Notes: a model not told the origin generated them from the sequence alone. A stretch of DNA of 64,000 bases from Bifidobacterium apousia (GCF_007559275.1 NZ_VMHK01000002.1:372001-436000), one strand, 5' to 3'; shown: positions 55,000 through 64,000, counted from the first letter of the stretch. Made by a program: numbers and translations.

Positions 55000-55239
55000 T
55001 CAGTCGGCGGAGCCTCCCAGGACACCGAAGCCGACCGGATGGGTGGTGTCTGAACCAACCACTGCGTAGCCCAGGGACTCCTTGGGAACGATGATGTGTC
55101 GGCCCTTGTCGTCCACCAGATCGATGGGTCCGCCCTCGTTCAGGGCCTGGGCGATGTGGGCAGCCACCTCATCCGCCTTGGCATTGGTGCTGAAGTTGAC
55201 CGTGCGGGCCACATTTTTGATGCCGAATTCGATATCCAT
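55000..55239 (-). CDS. DUF3107 family small protein
   Basis: 79 residues from ATG 55239, with GGAGGTA 4-5 bases upstream. The sequence DIEFGIKNVARTVNFSTN ... RHIIVPKESLGYAVVG is the actinobacterial DUF3107 pattern, which ends with a Gly-rich tail. Function unknown; usually next to DNA-repair or helicase genes, as here. Confidence 0.88.
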   Translation of the reverse strand: MDIEFGIKNVARTVNFSTNAKADEVAAHIAQALNEGGPIDLVDDKGRHIIVPKESLGYAVVGSDTTHPVGFGVLGGSAD

Positions 55240-55328
55240 TGCTACCTCCAAGGTTGTTCTCCGTCGCCCAGACCGGCCGGTTCACGGATCTTCCGGTCTC
55301 ATTATTCGCTGGCCCGGGTGATTACGCT

Positions 55329-56963
55329 CTAAGCGTCTCCCTGACGCTCCTCTTGCGCAGACCCGGGTTCCGACGGCGATGCCGAGGTCTGTCCGTCTGC
55401 AGTGAGCGTAGGGGTCTGCTCGGGCAGAGGCTTTCTGGGAATGACGACGGTCTCAGCCTGATCGCTGGCGAGGGTTTGTGCTGACGAGGCATCATGCGGC
55501 TGGGAAGCGGCCTCCCCTGACTGAGCGGGGTTCGAGGACTGGTTGTCTGCGGCCGGGTCGCCCATTGAGGCCTTCGGATTCGCCTCGCCATCCGCATCCT
55601 CGTCGCTAGTGGCTGGGTTGCCGATGCCGCGGAAGTGATCGCTCAGGCCTGACTGCTCCTCTCGGGGAGTAGGGGTAACAGCTGGTGGCTTGGATTGATC
55701 GTCGGTGCCGATGTCTATGCTCTGGGCCTGTCTGATGGGCTTATTCCTGGCTTCGGAATGGTCCATGGCGGTCTGGGTCTGAGCCAGGTCAGCCATTTCT
55801 GCCCTGCTGATGGCGATGGTGGCCGAGCTCTCATCCGAGGGTTCAAAGGAAGGTTCCCTGGACGGGGCAGTTGCATCTGCCGCGGCGGGGCCCTGCGCTG
55901 AGGCCGGATTCTCGGCATTGTCGTCGCCCAGCAGGGTGCCCACGGTGATGGTGGAGGGTGCGTCAGTGGGTGACGGACTCGGCGTCTGCTGCTGCCGACG
56001 GGTGCGTTGATCCTGCTCGTGGTCGCCCAGCTGCTGGGCCAGGCGCTCCACCTGGGCCTTGAATTGGATGATCCGTTCGTTATCCGCATGATCCAGGGCG
56101 GTGATGAAGTCGCCCACCTGTTCCATCTGCAGCCAGAGGTTGGCCCTGAGCATGATCAGGTCGTCCAGCCGGGCCCCCATCATCCTGCCATAGGCTGCGA
56201 TGACGGCGTTGCGGCGGGACCCGTCCAGCTTGGCGAAGATCCAGGCCAGGTCACGGGCAGGATCGTTGACCTGCATGTCTTGCCAGCCGTAGACCCCGCT
56301 GAGTCCGGAGCCCGCGTAGAGCAAATCGCCGTCGGAGAAGCCTCCGTGCACGGTGCAGGTTTCAAAGGACCAGAGCCCGTCGGTTGCCACGATGGAGGCC
56401 CAGGAATCGGTGATTTCCTTGGGCACGTGGCCATCCATGCGCAGCCGCTTGATCCATCCCCGCAGCTGGGCCGCGATCTGGGCAGTGGAGAAGGCCGGAT
56501 AGCCGTGGGTTTTCAGAAAATCAGGGCGCACCCGGTGGATGGCGCCGATGGCGGTGCCCGCGGCGGTGCATTCGTTCAGGGTCAGCAGGTGGAGGGGACG
56601 GATTCGGCCTGGGCAGTGGGTCATGACGGCAACAGCGGTGGTGCCGGTCGGACTGTCCGCCTTCTCGCCGGGCTGGTAGGCCAGGATGTGCTCGACCTTG
56701 AAGCCCATGGCCGCCATCTCCTTGGCATCGGCCAGAGCCTGAGCCGCTTTGACCCGAGCGGCCAGCCGGCGTTTGCCGGCTTCCGAGCTGGTGGCCCAGA
56801 CGTCGTAGACGTTGCCGGTCGCGTCCTGGACCACGGCGCAGTCCACGCCCTGTGCATGGTCCAGGCTGCTGAGCTGGTCGCAGTCCCGCGCGCCGGTCAT
56901 GGGCACCTCGGGCATGGCGGCCGACGCCAGGGCGGCCAGGGTCAGCTTCGTTCGTTCACTCAC
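55329..56963 (-). CDS. Phosphotransferase-like (APH/kinase fold) protein with long disordered tail
   Basis: 544 residues from GTG 56963. The open frame extends further upstream but would overlap the divergent helicase gene and lacks sense there. Residues 1-300 follow the aminoglycoside/choline kinase fold: a nucleotide lobe, then VHGGFSDGDLLYAG (catalytic loop, with the usual HGD replaced by HGG...DGD) and DMQVNDPARDLAW (metal-binding Asp). Residues about 310-544 are Ser/Pro/Gln/Asp-rich and unlikely to fold. Neighbourhood with a UvrD2-like helicase is conserved in Actinobacteria. Substrate unknown. Confidence 0.8.
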   Translation of the reverse strand: MSERTKLTLAALASAAMPEVPMTGARDCDQLSSLDHAQGVDCAVVQDATGNVYDVWATSSEAGKRRLAARVKAAQALADAKEMAAMGFKVEHILAYQPGEKADSPTGTTAVAVMTHCPGRIRPLHLLTLNECTAAGTAIGAIHRVRPDFLKTHGYPAFSTAQIAAQLRGWIKRLRMDGHVPKEITDSWASIVATDGLWSFETCTVHGGFSDGDLLYAGSGLSGVYGWQDMQVNDPARDLAWIFAKLDGSRRNAVIAAYGRMMGARLDDLIMLRANLWLQMEQVGDFITALDHADNERIIQFKAQVERLAQQLGDHEQDQRTRRQQQTPSPSPTDAPSTITVGTLLGDDNAENPASAQGPAAADATAPSREPSFEPSDESSATIAISRAEMADLAQTQTAMDHSEARNKPIRQAQSIDIGTDDQSKPPAVTPTPREEQSGLSDHFRGIGNPATSDEDADGEANPKASMGDPAADNQSSNPAQSGEAASQPHDASSAQTLASDQAETVVIPRKPLPEQTPTLTADGQTSASPSEPGSAQEERQGDA

Positions 56964-57066
56964 ATTCTCAAGGATAATACAAGGACCGTTGTGGATACGG
57001 TTGTCCACTTGACCACATGGGCACGCCGCCGCCGGTTCCGGTACCGGCCTTTGACACAATGGGGGT

Positions 57067-58557
57067 GTGCATGAGGATGAGGAACGATTGCTGGAGGGTC
57101 TGGACCCCGCCCAGCGGCAGGCGGCCACCGTGCTCGACGGGCCTGTGCGAATCGTCGCTGGCGCCGGGGCTGGCAAGACCAGGACCATCACCCGGCGGAT
57201 GGCCTATGCCTGCGCCAGTGGAAGCTGGGAGCCCTCCAGAACCTTGGCAGTGACCTTTTCGGTCCGTGCTGCAGCCGAGATGCGTGATCGTCTCACCAAG
57301 CTTGGCGTGTCGGCCTCCCTGAAGGCGGCGACCTTTCACTCGGCGGCCCTGCACCAGCTCAGGCGGGTCTGGCCCCAGGTCAGCGAGACTTACCCTCCCG
57401 ACCTGATTGAGGATGTGGGCCCCCTGGTGTCCTCCGCCTACCAGCGGGTCTGCGGGCAGGAGGCCGACCCGGGCCAGGTCAGGGACCTGACTGCGGAGAT
57501 CAACTGGGCAAAGGTGGGGCTGATCGCCCCCCAGGATTACGTTCGGGTCTGTGCGGCCAGCCACCGTCTGCCGCCGGCCGGTCTGGAGGCTGATCGGATG
57601 GCCGACCTGTACACGGTCTTCGAGAGCTCCAAGGCCGCCCATAATCAGATGGACTTCAACGATATTCTTCTGCTGGTCTGCCACATTTTGGAAGAGGGCG
57701 GCCAGGCTGCTGCTGACATTAGAGACCGCATCGGCTGGCTGACTGTGGACGAGTACCAGGATGTCTCGCCCCTGCAGCACCGCCTGCTCAAGCTTTGGCT
57801 CAACGGCAGGCAGAACCTGTGCGTGGTGGGGGACCCGGCCCAGACCATCTACTCCTTCGCTGGAGCCACCTCCTACTATCTGCTGAACTTCCCCCAGGAA
57901 TTCCCGGGAATCAAGGCCGATCTGGACCTGTCCACCGACTACCGGTCCACGGGAAGGGTGGTTCACTACGCCAATGGCATTCTGGCTCGCTCGCCGGTGC
58001 GTGACGACTATCTGAAGCTGACCTCGGCCCGTCAGGAGGGCAGCAGGGTCGCGATGACCCGTTACGAGGACGATGGTGATGAGGCTGGGGCCGTGGCCTC
58101 ACGTATATCCTCCATGATCCGGAAGGGGGCCCGGCCAGGCCAGTTTGCAATCCTGACGCGGATCAACGCCCAGCAGACCCTGATCTGCCGTGCCCTGCAC
58201 GAACGCGGAATCGGCTACCGGGTGCGTACAGAGTCGGGCTGGCAGAACCAGTCGGTCGATATGAGCAGGCAGGAAGTGCTGGAACAGCTGGAGGGCGGCA
58301 TGGGTCAGGGGAGGGTCACGGTCTCCACCATTCACGCTGCCAAGGGATTGGAGTTCGCCCATGTCTTCATTGTTGGCTGCGCCGAGGGGCTGATTCCCTT
58401 TGGCTCACCACCCGAGGGGGACGCTCTGGAAGAGGAGCGCCGCCTTATGTATGTGGGAGTGACCCGGGCCGAGGACACCCTGCACCTTTCCTATGCGGAG
58501 CACAAGGACGGCAGCGCCTTCGTCCGGCGCGCCCCCAGCCGGTTCATCCACCGCTGA
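57067..58557 (+). CDS. UvrD/Rep-family DNA helicase (UvrD2-like, short)
   Basis: SF1A ATP-dependent 3'-5' helicase, 496 residues. Motif I AGAGAGKT is at 31-38, Ia VTFSVRAAAEM, motif II DEYQD at 228-232, III GDPAQTIYSFAGA, IV DYRSTGRVV, V VSTIHAAKGLEF (about 419) and VI YVGVTRAEDTL. It is shorter than UvrD (about 700): the 2B domain is reduced, and there is no C-terminal HRDC domain as in mycobacterial UvrD2. Start GTG 57067. Confidence 0.92.
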   Translation: MHEDEERLLEGLDPAQRQAATVLDGPVRIVAGAGAGKTRTITRRMAYACASGSWEPSRTLAVTFSVRAAAEMRDRLTKLGVSASLKAATFHSAALHQLRRVWPQVSETYPPDLIEDVGPLVSSAYQRVCGQEADPGQVRDLTAEINWAKVGLIAPQDYVRVCAASHRLPPAGLEADRMADLYTVFESSKAAHNQMDFNDILLLVCHILEEGGQAAADIRDRIGWLTVDEYQDVSPLQHRLLKLWLNGRQNLCVVGDPAQTIYSFAGATSYYLLNFPQEFPGIKADLDLSTDYRSTGRVVHYANGILARSPVRDDYLKLTSARQEGSRVAMTRYEDDGDEAGAVASRISSMIRKGARPGQFAILTRINAQQTLICRALHERGIGYRVRTESGWQNQSVDMSRQEVLEQLEGGMGQGRVTVSTIHAAKGLEFAHVFIVGCAEGLIPFGSPPEGDALEEERRLMYVGVTRAEDTLHLSYAEHKDGSAFVRRAPSRFIHR

Positions 58558-58602
58558 GTGCCATTGTCTCGACCCTTGGAAGGCGGGGAAAGCGAGTGCG
58601 AT

Positions 58603-60240
58603 TCAGGCCTGGTCGCCGTCCGAATCGCCGCTGTCTGAGTTGTGCTGATCCGGATGACCGTCATCAGTGTCCTTGGAATCGTTGCCGGTGCTCTTCTGGT
58701 CGCCCGGAGCTTCCTGGCCCGAATGTTCCTGGTCATTTGAAGTGCTGGAATCAGCAGTATCGGAGTCTGCAGGGGTGGCCGGATCAGCAGAGGAATCCGT
58801 TTCCTCGGCGTTCAGCAGTTTGTCCAGCTCGGCATCCCAGTCCACCGAGGTGGCGGGAGTGTCGGCCTTCTGCTCGGATTGCCCCTCTGCAGAGGTCGAT
58901 GCCCCACCCTGATCGGCTTCCGCTTTGACGGGCAGGGAGGGCAGCAGGTCAGGATGGGACCAGTGGCCGTCACGGCCCTGAACTCCATCCTCGGCGGTGA
59001 TGCGCTCCCAAAGGTCGGCGGCCTCGCGCAACCGCTTGGGGTGAAGATGCAGGCCCAGCAGGGACTCGAAGGTCTGTTCGGCCGGCCCTCCCACGGCGCG
59101 CTCGCGTCGGGTCATCTCCCTCAGCTGCTCCAGGTGGGGCAGGTGGGCCATGCCGGCGTTCCAGACCACGCAATCCACCCAGCCGTCCACCAAGGCCAGC
59201 AGGTCGCCCAGGCTGTGCAGGGCCTCCTTCTGCTCAGGAGTGTCCTCAATGCCGACATTGCTGAGGTTGATGGCGCCGGCGATGGATTCGGGGTTGATTT
59301 GTTCGGCTTCGCGCAGCTGATCCTCCACCGCGTCCAGGTCGATGGAGACCCCCCGGGCGTACTTGCCGATCAGGGCCTCGAAGCGCGGCATCAGCCAGGG
59401 GACGGCGGCGTAGAGCCGGGCGTGGGCGGCTTCCTTGAGGGCCATGTAACGGGTGACCTCGTCCTGATCCAGTTCTAGGGATTTGGCATAGGCTTTGATG
59501 TTCTGGGGTATGAGGGCTCCGGCGGGATTCTTGAGCAGCGGGATGCCCTGATCGAATCCTCCGCGGACCTCCTTGGCCAGCTCTCCAGCGGCTTGCCCCA
59601 GCTGCATGGCGAATGAGGTGTTCCCCAGCAGCTTCATCAGCGTGGTCGGATCCTTGAGATTGTCGGGCAGGGGGATGGGCACAGGTCCAGCGAACATTCC
59701 TGAAATCTCGCCTTGGTCGAAACCTTGGAAGCGCTGGTTGATGACGGAGGTCAGGGCCTCGCTGACCGCCTGGGCCACCGGCGAGGCGAACTGGACCCAG
59801 GCGTCTATGCTGCCCTCGATCCATCCGGCTCGGGTCAAGGCTTCGGTTTGGCCTGGGGCGGGGTCAAAGGCGCAGACGGTGTCCAGCCAGAGGTTGGCTT
59901 CGCTCATGACCCGGGCCACCCGCTCGCTGTCCTCGGCTGTGACGGTGGTATCGGACTGGTCGGCCCTGGTGCGTCCCAGGGCGATGTTCTTGGCCAGGGC
60001 AACGTTGATGGGCCCCTGATCGGCCTGGGCCTGCATGTCAGCCGGCGTGTTCAGCCCTCCGGCCGTGAAAGCCTGAATCAGGGCCTGGACCTCGGCGGGT
60101 TTGGGCAGCTGATCGGCTCCCTGGGCCGCCATCTGGGAGCGGATGGACTCAGGCAGCTGTGAGAACTGACTCCAGGCCAGCTCGCCCTGCACCGGGCCGA
60201 AGCACTCGATGAGCCATTGGTGGATTGCATTCTCGTCCAT
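58603..60240 (-). CDS. Zincin-like metalloprotease family protein (DUF2342)
   Basis: 545 residues from ATG 60240; the earlier ATG at 60318 overlaps the divergent gene. The family pattern is visible as KEAAHARLYAAVPWLMPRFE, LVDGWVDCVVW, and GPAEQTFESLLGLHLHPKRL with REAADLW. The zincin-type HExxH is replaced by EAAHAR, as is common in this actinobacterial family, so proteolytic activity is not assured. The last ~100 residues are acidic, Ser/Thr-rich and low-complexity. Cytoplasmic. It ends 45 bp from the convergent helicase. Confidence 0.85.
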   Translation of the reverse strand: MDENAIHQWLIECFGPVQGELAWSQFSQLPESIRSQMAAQGADQLPKPAEVQALIQAFTAGGLNTPADMQAQADQGPINVALAKNIALGRTRADQSDTTVTAEDSERVARVMSEANLWLDTVCAFDPAPGQTEALTRAGWIEGSIDAWVQFASPVAQAVSEALTSVINQRFQGFDQGEISGMFAGPVPIPLPDNLKDPTTLMKLLGNTSFAMQLGQAAGELAKEVRGGFDQGIPLLKNPAGALIPQNIKAYAKSLELDQDEVTRYMALKEAAHARLYAAVPWLMPRFEALIGKYARGVSIDLDAVEDQLREAEQINPESIAGAINLSNVGIEDTPEQKEALHSLGDLLALVDGWVDCVVWNAGMAHLPHLEQLREMTRRERAVGGPAEQTFESLLGLHLHPKRLREAADLWERITAEDGVQGRDGHWSHPDLLPSLPVKAEADQGGASTSAEGQSEQKADTPATSVDWDAELDKLLNAEETDSSADPATPADSDTADSSTSNDQEHSGQEAPGDQKSTGNDSKDTDDGHPDQHNSDSGDSDGDQA

Positions 60241-60334
60241 TGCTTTGTTTCCAGTCCTCGCCAAGGCAGGTCGTCCGCCATCAAGGTTGACGTCTGCCGG
60301 GATTATCGTCTTCATCAACCATAATATTGGAGCT

Positions 60335-61201
60335 ATGACACTTCCGCACGGGAAATCGGATCACTGCGCCACAGGCGCACCCGAAGGGCAGATCGGAACG
60401 CTTGGCGGACCCACCCGCAAAATGCTGGTCGGTGGTCTTCTGGTCATTCTGGCCCTCTTGGTGTTGTTCCTCCCCTCGCCTTATACCATCGAGACGCCCG
60501 GGCCCACCCAGGACGTTCTGGGAAGCTCACAAGGATCACCGGTCATTAAGGTCAAGGGCGGCCGGGTCCACCATGACCAGGGCCGTCTGCTGATGACCAC
60601 GGTCAATGCCCGCGGAATTCCCGGCTATCCGGCCTCAAATCTGGATGCCCTGGTGGGCTGGGCCGACCCCCACGCCACGGTGCTTCCCCAGGAGGCCGTG
60701 GTGCCTCCCGGACAGAGTGTGGAGGAGTACAAGCGCCAGGAGCAGGGTGATATGCACGGCTCACAGAAGGCTGCCTCGGCCCAGGCTCTGGCCTTCCTCA
60801 AGGCCCGGGGATATGACGTATCGGGCCTGCAGTTCAGCATGAGGGTGGCCGACATCGGCGGTCCCTCGGCCGGACTCATGTACACCCTGGGAGCCATCGA
60901 CAAGATCACTCCGGAGCAGGAGACCGGTGGTCTGACCATCGCAGGAACCGGCACTATGGATCAGAAGGGACGAGTCGGGGCCATCGGCGGCATCCAGCTG
61001 AAGATGCTGGGGGCCAGGCGGGACGGCGCCACCTGGTTCCTGGCACCAGCGGCTAATTGCTCACAGGTGGCAGGCCATGTGCCACAGGGCCTGCGCGACG
61101 TGCGGGTATCCACCTTGGACGAGGCCTACAAGGCCCTGGTGGCCATCGGCCATGGCCAGGGGGAGGGGTTGCCCCGCTGCACAGCCGCCAAGGGCAGATA
61201 A
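60335..61201 (+). CDS. YlbL-like Lon (S16) protease, membrane-anchored, without PDZ domain
   Basis: 288 residues from ATG 60335. One membrane span (about 29-47), then PSPYTIETPGPTQDVLG typical of YlbL. The C-terminal Lon proteolytic fold has its Ser-Lys dyad: Ser 178 in GGPSAGLMYTLG and Lys 223 in GGIQLKMLGA. Family members elsewhere have a PDZ domain between the span and the protease part; I see none here, and the protein is about 60 residues shorter. The catalytic domain is predicted outside the cell. Divergent from the DUF2342 gene. Confidence 0.87.
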   Translation: MTLPHGKSDHCATGAPEGQIGTLGGPTRKMLVGGLLVILALLVLFLPSPYTIETPGPTQDVLGSSQGSPVIKVKGGRVHHDQGRLLMTTVNARGIPGYPASNLDALVGWADPHATVLPQEAVVPPGQSVEEYKRQEQGDMHGSQKAASAQALAFLKARGYDVSGLQFSMRVADIGGPSAGLMYTLGAIDKITPEQETGGLTIAGTGTMDQKGRVGAIGGIQLKMLGARRDGATWFLAPAANCSQVAGHVPQGLRDVRVSTLDEAYKALVAIGHGQGEGLPRCTAAKGR

Positions 61202-61252
61202 GACAAGGCCGGTCCAATTGGTGAATTCCGGCAGTCTTGTTATGCTGAAACC

Positions 61253-61669
61253 GTGGCTGAGACTACAACCTATACAGCGGAAGAGTTCGGTTTTCATCCC
61301 GGCGATATCGTTCAGGAATGGATGTGGGACGACGATGTCGACGACGGGATCCGGACCAGGATCGAGGATCTGACCGGCGAAGAGCTGGTGGACGAGGACT
61401 ATGGCGCAGCCGTGGATGGGGTCATCATCTGGTGGCGGGACGGCGATGCCGAGGATGATCTGGCAGATACCATCATGGATGCCTCGGCCATGGTCAACAA
61501 GGGTGCGCCCTTCTGGGTGTTGACTCCCAAACCCGGCAGACCGGGGGCATCGGCGCCAGGGGTCGTTTCCAATGCGGCCAAGACCGCGGGCATGAATGCC
61601 CTGATGCCCACCACCGTCAGCAAGGATTGGAACGCCACCCAGCTGCGGGCTTTCGGCAAGGGCAAGTAA
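61253..61669 (+). CDS. DUF3052 family protein
   Basis: 138 residues from GTG 61253. The sequence FGFHPGDIVQEWMWDDDVDD ... LTPKPGRPG and a C-terminal WNATQL are the DUF3052 pattern, found in Actinobacteria. Rich in acidic residues in the middle; no membrane span. Function unknown. Follows the YlbL-like gene by about 50 bp and may be co-transcribed. Confidence 0.87.
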   Translation: MAETTTYTAEEFGFHPGDIVQEWMWDDDVDDGIRTRIEDLTGEELVDEDYGAAVDGVIIWWRDGDAEDDLADTIMDASAMVNKGAPFWVLTPKPGRPGASAPGVVSNAAKTAGMNALMPTTVSKDWNATQLRAFGKGK

Positions 61670-61697
61670 GACTTCTGGCTGCAGAAGCGCCAATGAA

Positions 61698-61738
61698 CGA
61701 GGTGGTGGGCATCAGGATCAACCGTGCCCACCACCTCG
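61698..61738. terminator. Terminator between convergent DUF3052 and MFS genes
   Basis: CGAGGTGGTGGGCA (61698-61711) pairs perfectly with TGCCCACCACCTCG (61725-61738), 13-base loop, followed on the plus strand by CTCTCTTTC. Confidence 0.75.
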
Positions 61739-61787
61739 CTCTCTTTCATCAGGGATTCCCTGAGGAATCCAATCTGGCCGGCAGCCC

Positions 61788-63332
61788 TTACTGCTCGCCC
61801 TTCTCAGCAATGGCCGGAGAAGTCGTCGTGGCCTTGTTCTGATATTCGGCCAGCAGGGTGCGCGAACGGATATCGCAGAGGTTGGCCACCAGGGCCACGA
61901 TCAGAATGACCAGGCCCACCAGGAAGATCCAATGCAGGCCGTCGAAGACGATGGTGCGGGCCGGGCCCAGCAGACGCGAGGGAATGCTTCCTGCCGTGGC
62001 CGGGTTGATCATGCTGTTCATCATGTCCTCGGTCAGTCCCTTATGCTGAGGCACCTCCCGGGCGATGACCGTATTCATGACGATGCCGAAGATGGAGACC
62101 ATCAGGGTCTGTCCCAGGGAACGGGCCAGGGTGTTGAAGCTGGTCGAGGCGCCCACGTCACCTGCAGGCACCACACTCTGGGCGGTGATGGTCGAGGTGG
62201 TGATGGTCAGGCCGAAGCCGAAGCCGACCACGGCGGAGATGACCAGGAAGATCCAGTAGGCAGTGGCCTGGGGGACGGCTATGTAGCAGAGGCAGGCCGT
62301 CAGAATGAAGGCCAGACCGATGTTGGTGGCCCGGTGCGGCGGGTGGTGCATGGTCAGCGGTCCGGCCATGTAGGCTCCCAGGAGCCAAAGGATGGAGGAG
62401 GGGGTGACCACGAAGCCGCCCAGCGAAGGGTTCATTCCCAGAACAGACTGCATCCAGATGGGCATGTAGGTGTCAAAGCCCATGAGGAATCCGGCCACCA
62501 GGAGCATGCAGATGTTCTGGATGACGAAGGTTCTGATGCGGAAGAGCCGCAGGGGCAGGATGGGATCCTCCTGGCGCCCCTCCACATGAAGCAGCAGGGC
62601 AAAGGTGACCAGGGTGGCCGCAGCCAGGACCAGGGTGATTCTGATATCGCCCGCCGATCCCAGGCTCTGCAGGCAGAGCATCAGGCAGATCAGACAGACG
62701 CTGAGCAGTCCGATGCCGATGTAGTCGACGCGGGTTTCACGCGCCTGGATATGCTCGCTCAGGAAGATCTGGATCATGATGATGACCAGCAGGCCGATGG
62801 GCACGTTGATGGCGAAGACCCAGTGCCAGCTTATCTGCTGGACGATGAAGCCTCCCAGCAGGGGGGCGATGATGGAGGCGATGCCCCAGGCCGAGCCGTT
62901 CAGGCCGATCATGCCCGCCCGCTTGTCCAGGGGATAGATGTCGGCCAGAACCGTGTAGGTCAGCGGCTGGATGGCGCCGGCCCCCAGGCCCTGCAGAAAA
63001 CGGGCGCCTATCAGCTGGGGCATGGACTGGGAGAGGGCGCACAGGGTGGATCCGATCACGAAGACCAGCAGACCGATGGTCAGCAGCGGCTTGCGGCCAA
63101 AGCGGTCTGAAAGCTTGCCGTAGATGGGCGTGGTGACCGCCGTCATGAGCAGATAGATGGAGTAGACCCAGTTCATGATAGACAGCCCATGCAGGTCCCC
63201 GATGATGGTGGGCATGGCGGTGGAGACGATGGTCCCCTCGATGGCCGTCATGAAGGTGGCGATGAAGACCGCCACCGTCACCAGGGTGCGGTTGGTCTTC
63301 CTGCCGCTGCCTGTATCGACTGTCTGTGACAA
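61788..63332 (-). CDS. MFS multidrug exporter, DHA2 (EmrB/QacA-like)
   Basis: 514 residues with 14 predicted spans. FIATFMTAIEGTIVSTAMPT is motif D1 of DHA2 proteins, GKLSDRFGRKPLLTIGLLVF is motif A, and GSAWGIASIIAPLLGGFIVQ is motif C of antiporters. The start is TTG 63332 with AGAGGGGG about 6 bases upstream. A proton-driven exporter of amphipathic toxic compounds. No regulator gene is adjacent, unlike the other exporter at 13.0 kb. Confidence 0.9.
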   Translation of the reverse strand: MSQTVDTGSGRKTNRTLVTVAVFIATFMTAIEGTIVSTAMPTIIGDLHGLSIMNWVYSIYLLMTAVTTPIYGKLSDRFGRKPLLTIGLLVFVIGSTLCALSQSMPQLIGARFLQGLGAGAIQPLTYTVLADIYPLDKRAGMIGLNGSAWGIASIIAPLLGGFIVQQISWHWVFAINVPIGLLVIIMIQIFLSEHIQARETRVDYIGIGLLSVCLICLMLCLQSLGSAGDIRITLVLAAATLVTFALLLHVEGRQEDPILPLRLFRIRTFVIQNICMLLVAGFLMGFDTYMPIWMQSVLGMNPSLGGFVVTPSSILWLLGAYMAGPLTMHHPPHRATNIGLAFILTACLCYIAVPQATAYWIFLVISAVVGFGFGLTITTSTITAQSVVPAGDVGASTSFNTLARSLGQTLMVSIFGIVMNTVIAREVPQHKGLTEDMMNSMINPATAGSIPSRLLGPARTIVFDGLHWIFLVGLVILIVALVANLCDIRSRTLLAEYQNKATTTSPAIAEKGEQ

Positions 63333-63463
63333 TCCGAACCCCCTCTTTATATGGTGTATATGGAGTGTTGCTCTGCTTTTGCGGACCAGGCCCGCGAATT
63401 CCTAGTGGATTATAGCCGCACCGTGCGGCCTTGTCACCGTGTATTCTGCTAAGGTAGTGTGCT

Positions 63464-63537
63464 GGTCCCGTGGCTCAGTTGGTTAGAGCGCCACCTTTAC
63501 ACGGTGGATGTCCCCGGTTCGAGTCCGGGCGGGACCA
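63464..63537 (+). tRNA. tRNA-Val (anticodon UAC)
   Basis: 74 nt. GGTCCCG pairs with CGGGACC, the D-arm reads GGCTCAGTTGGTTAGAGC, the anticodon stem CCACC/GGTGG frames TTTACAC with TAC, and the T-arm has GGTTCGAGTCC. The discriminator is A; CCA is not encoded. Confidence 0.96.
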
Positions 63538-63638
63538 CAGGGGTTTTTGAGGGGGCGTGCCCGAAGTCGCGTCTTAGCGCTCACGTAGAATCGATGCACG
63601 ACGATCGTTGGCAAGAAAGGTCAGGAGGTCGATGCCTG

Positions 63639-64000
63639 ATGTCAGCTAAGCCTGATGCCCGTGGAACCGAGGCGACCATCGCGCGCTCGGGCAAGCGCAA
63701 GTGGGGATATGACACCAAGCAGGTGGATGCCTTCCTGGAGCGGGCGCACTCGCTCTATGAGAGCCAGGACCCTGATCTGACCCAGGAAGAGATAGCCAAC
63801 GCCTCCTTCGACCTGTGCAAGAACGGCTACATCATCACCCAGGTGGATGCAGCCCTCTCCCGGCTGGAAAGGGTGATTTCCGACAGGCAGACCAGCCTGG
63901 AGATAGCCCGGGTGGGCGTGGATGGTTGGACGACCAGAATGGTCAGTCTGCAATCCGAGCTGACTACTCATGCCGGCAGGCCTTCGGGCAGCGTCTTCAA
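63639..64000 (+). CDS. DivIVA-domain protein, N-terminal part (cut by window edge)
   Basis: The frame opens at ATG 63639 (AGGAGG 10 bases upstream) and continues past the window, 120 codons seen. Residues about 18-40 (KRKWGYDTKQVDAFLERAHS) match the DivIVA-type repeat, and a second such segment follows (about 53-75, DLCKNGYIITQVDAALSRLE). Proteins of this type bind curved membrane or organise cell-pole growth and division in Actinobacteria. The C terminus is not visible. Confidence 0.75.
   Translation, partial: MSAKPDARGTEATIARSGKRKWGYDTKQVDAFLERAHSLYESQDPDLTQEEIANASFDLCKNGYIITQVDAALSRLERVISDRQTSLEIARVGVDGWTTRMVSLQSELTTHAGRPSGSVF

Noticed and set aside
55329-57191. Longest open form of the phosphotransferase-like gene starting at 57191
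   Set aside because: The extra 76 residues overlap the divergent helicase gene, are Ser/Pro/Arg-rich nonsense and have no ribosome site. GTG 56963 is used instead.

Overview
The window looks like a chromosome segment of a bifidobacterium, most probably of the insect-gut (asteroides-like) group. Pointers are the GC-rich core with C- and G-ending codons, a translational T-box ahead of ileS, DUF3107, DUF3052 and DUF2342 genes typical of Actinobacteria, a DivIVA-domain gene at the right edge, and a very large RCC1/InlB-repeat cell-wall protein of a kind met in bee-gut bifidobacteria. The species assignment is inference.

Layout: 1-1.4 kb holds the start of an ABC-2 exporter operon with a palindromic operator. 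1.8-5.6 kb is one sortase-anchored adhesin-like protein with two seven-bladed RCC1 propellers. 5.7-13.0 kb is a decayed accessory stretch. It contains relics (an NAD(P)-binding oxidoreductase tail and a broken copy of the RCC1/TIG module), two unrecognised AT-rich ORFs, an HTH plus alkyltransferase-like gene, a large inverted repeat, a single-pass membrane protein and a small lipoprotein-like gene. 13.0-14.9 kb is a MarR-MFS drug-efflux operon. 15.1-19.9 kb is a LacI regulator divergent from a complete sugar ABC importer (two permeases and a binding protein). 19.9-26.0 kb is an AT-rich island with a single 1328-residue membrane P-loop ATPase of the YobI/KAP type, lying on the 3' side of a tRNA-Arg(CCU).

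From 26 kb the sequence is mostly housekeeping: an EEP-family phosphatase/nuclease, xseA-xseB, a giant 2-hydroxyacyl-CoA dehydratase activase-like fusion and a sugar O-acetyltransferase. A second accessory patch (36.2-43.4 kb) is a carbohydrate cluster: TetR regulator, GH78 rhamnosidase-like enzyme, GPH sugar symporter and GH3 beta-glucosidase, with a perfect palindromic operator between the divergent genes. After it come glutamate-cysteine ligase-like, T-box/ileS, aldo/keto reductase, SPFH protein, patatin, murI, dapF, a VKOR-like protein, PHP phosphoesterase, DUF3107, a phosphotransferase-like protein, a UvrD-like helicase, DUF2342, a YlbL-like Lon protease, DUF3052, a DHA2 exporter, tRNA-Val(UAC) and the start of a DivIVA-domain gene.

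The best candidate for an under-described system is the lone YobI-like ATPase with its long non-coding flanks. Next are the RCC1 propellers inserted into split TIG-like domains (with a decayed second copy nearby) and the HTH plus alkyltransferase-like protein followed by a long inverted repeat. All assignments were made by reading the sequence; no database search was run.
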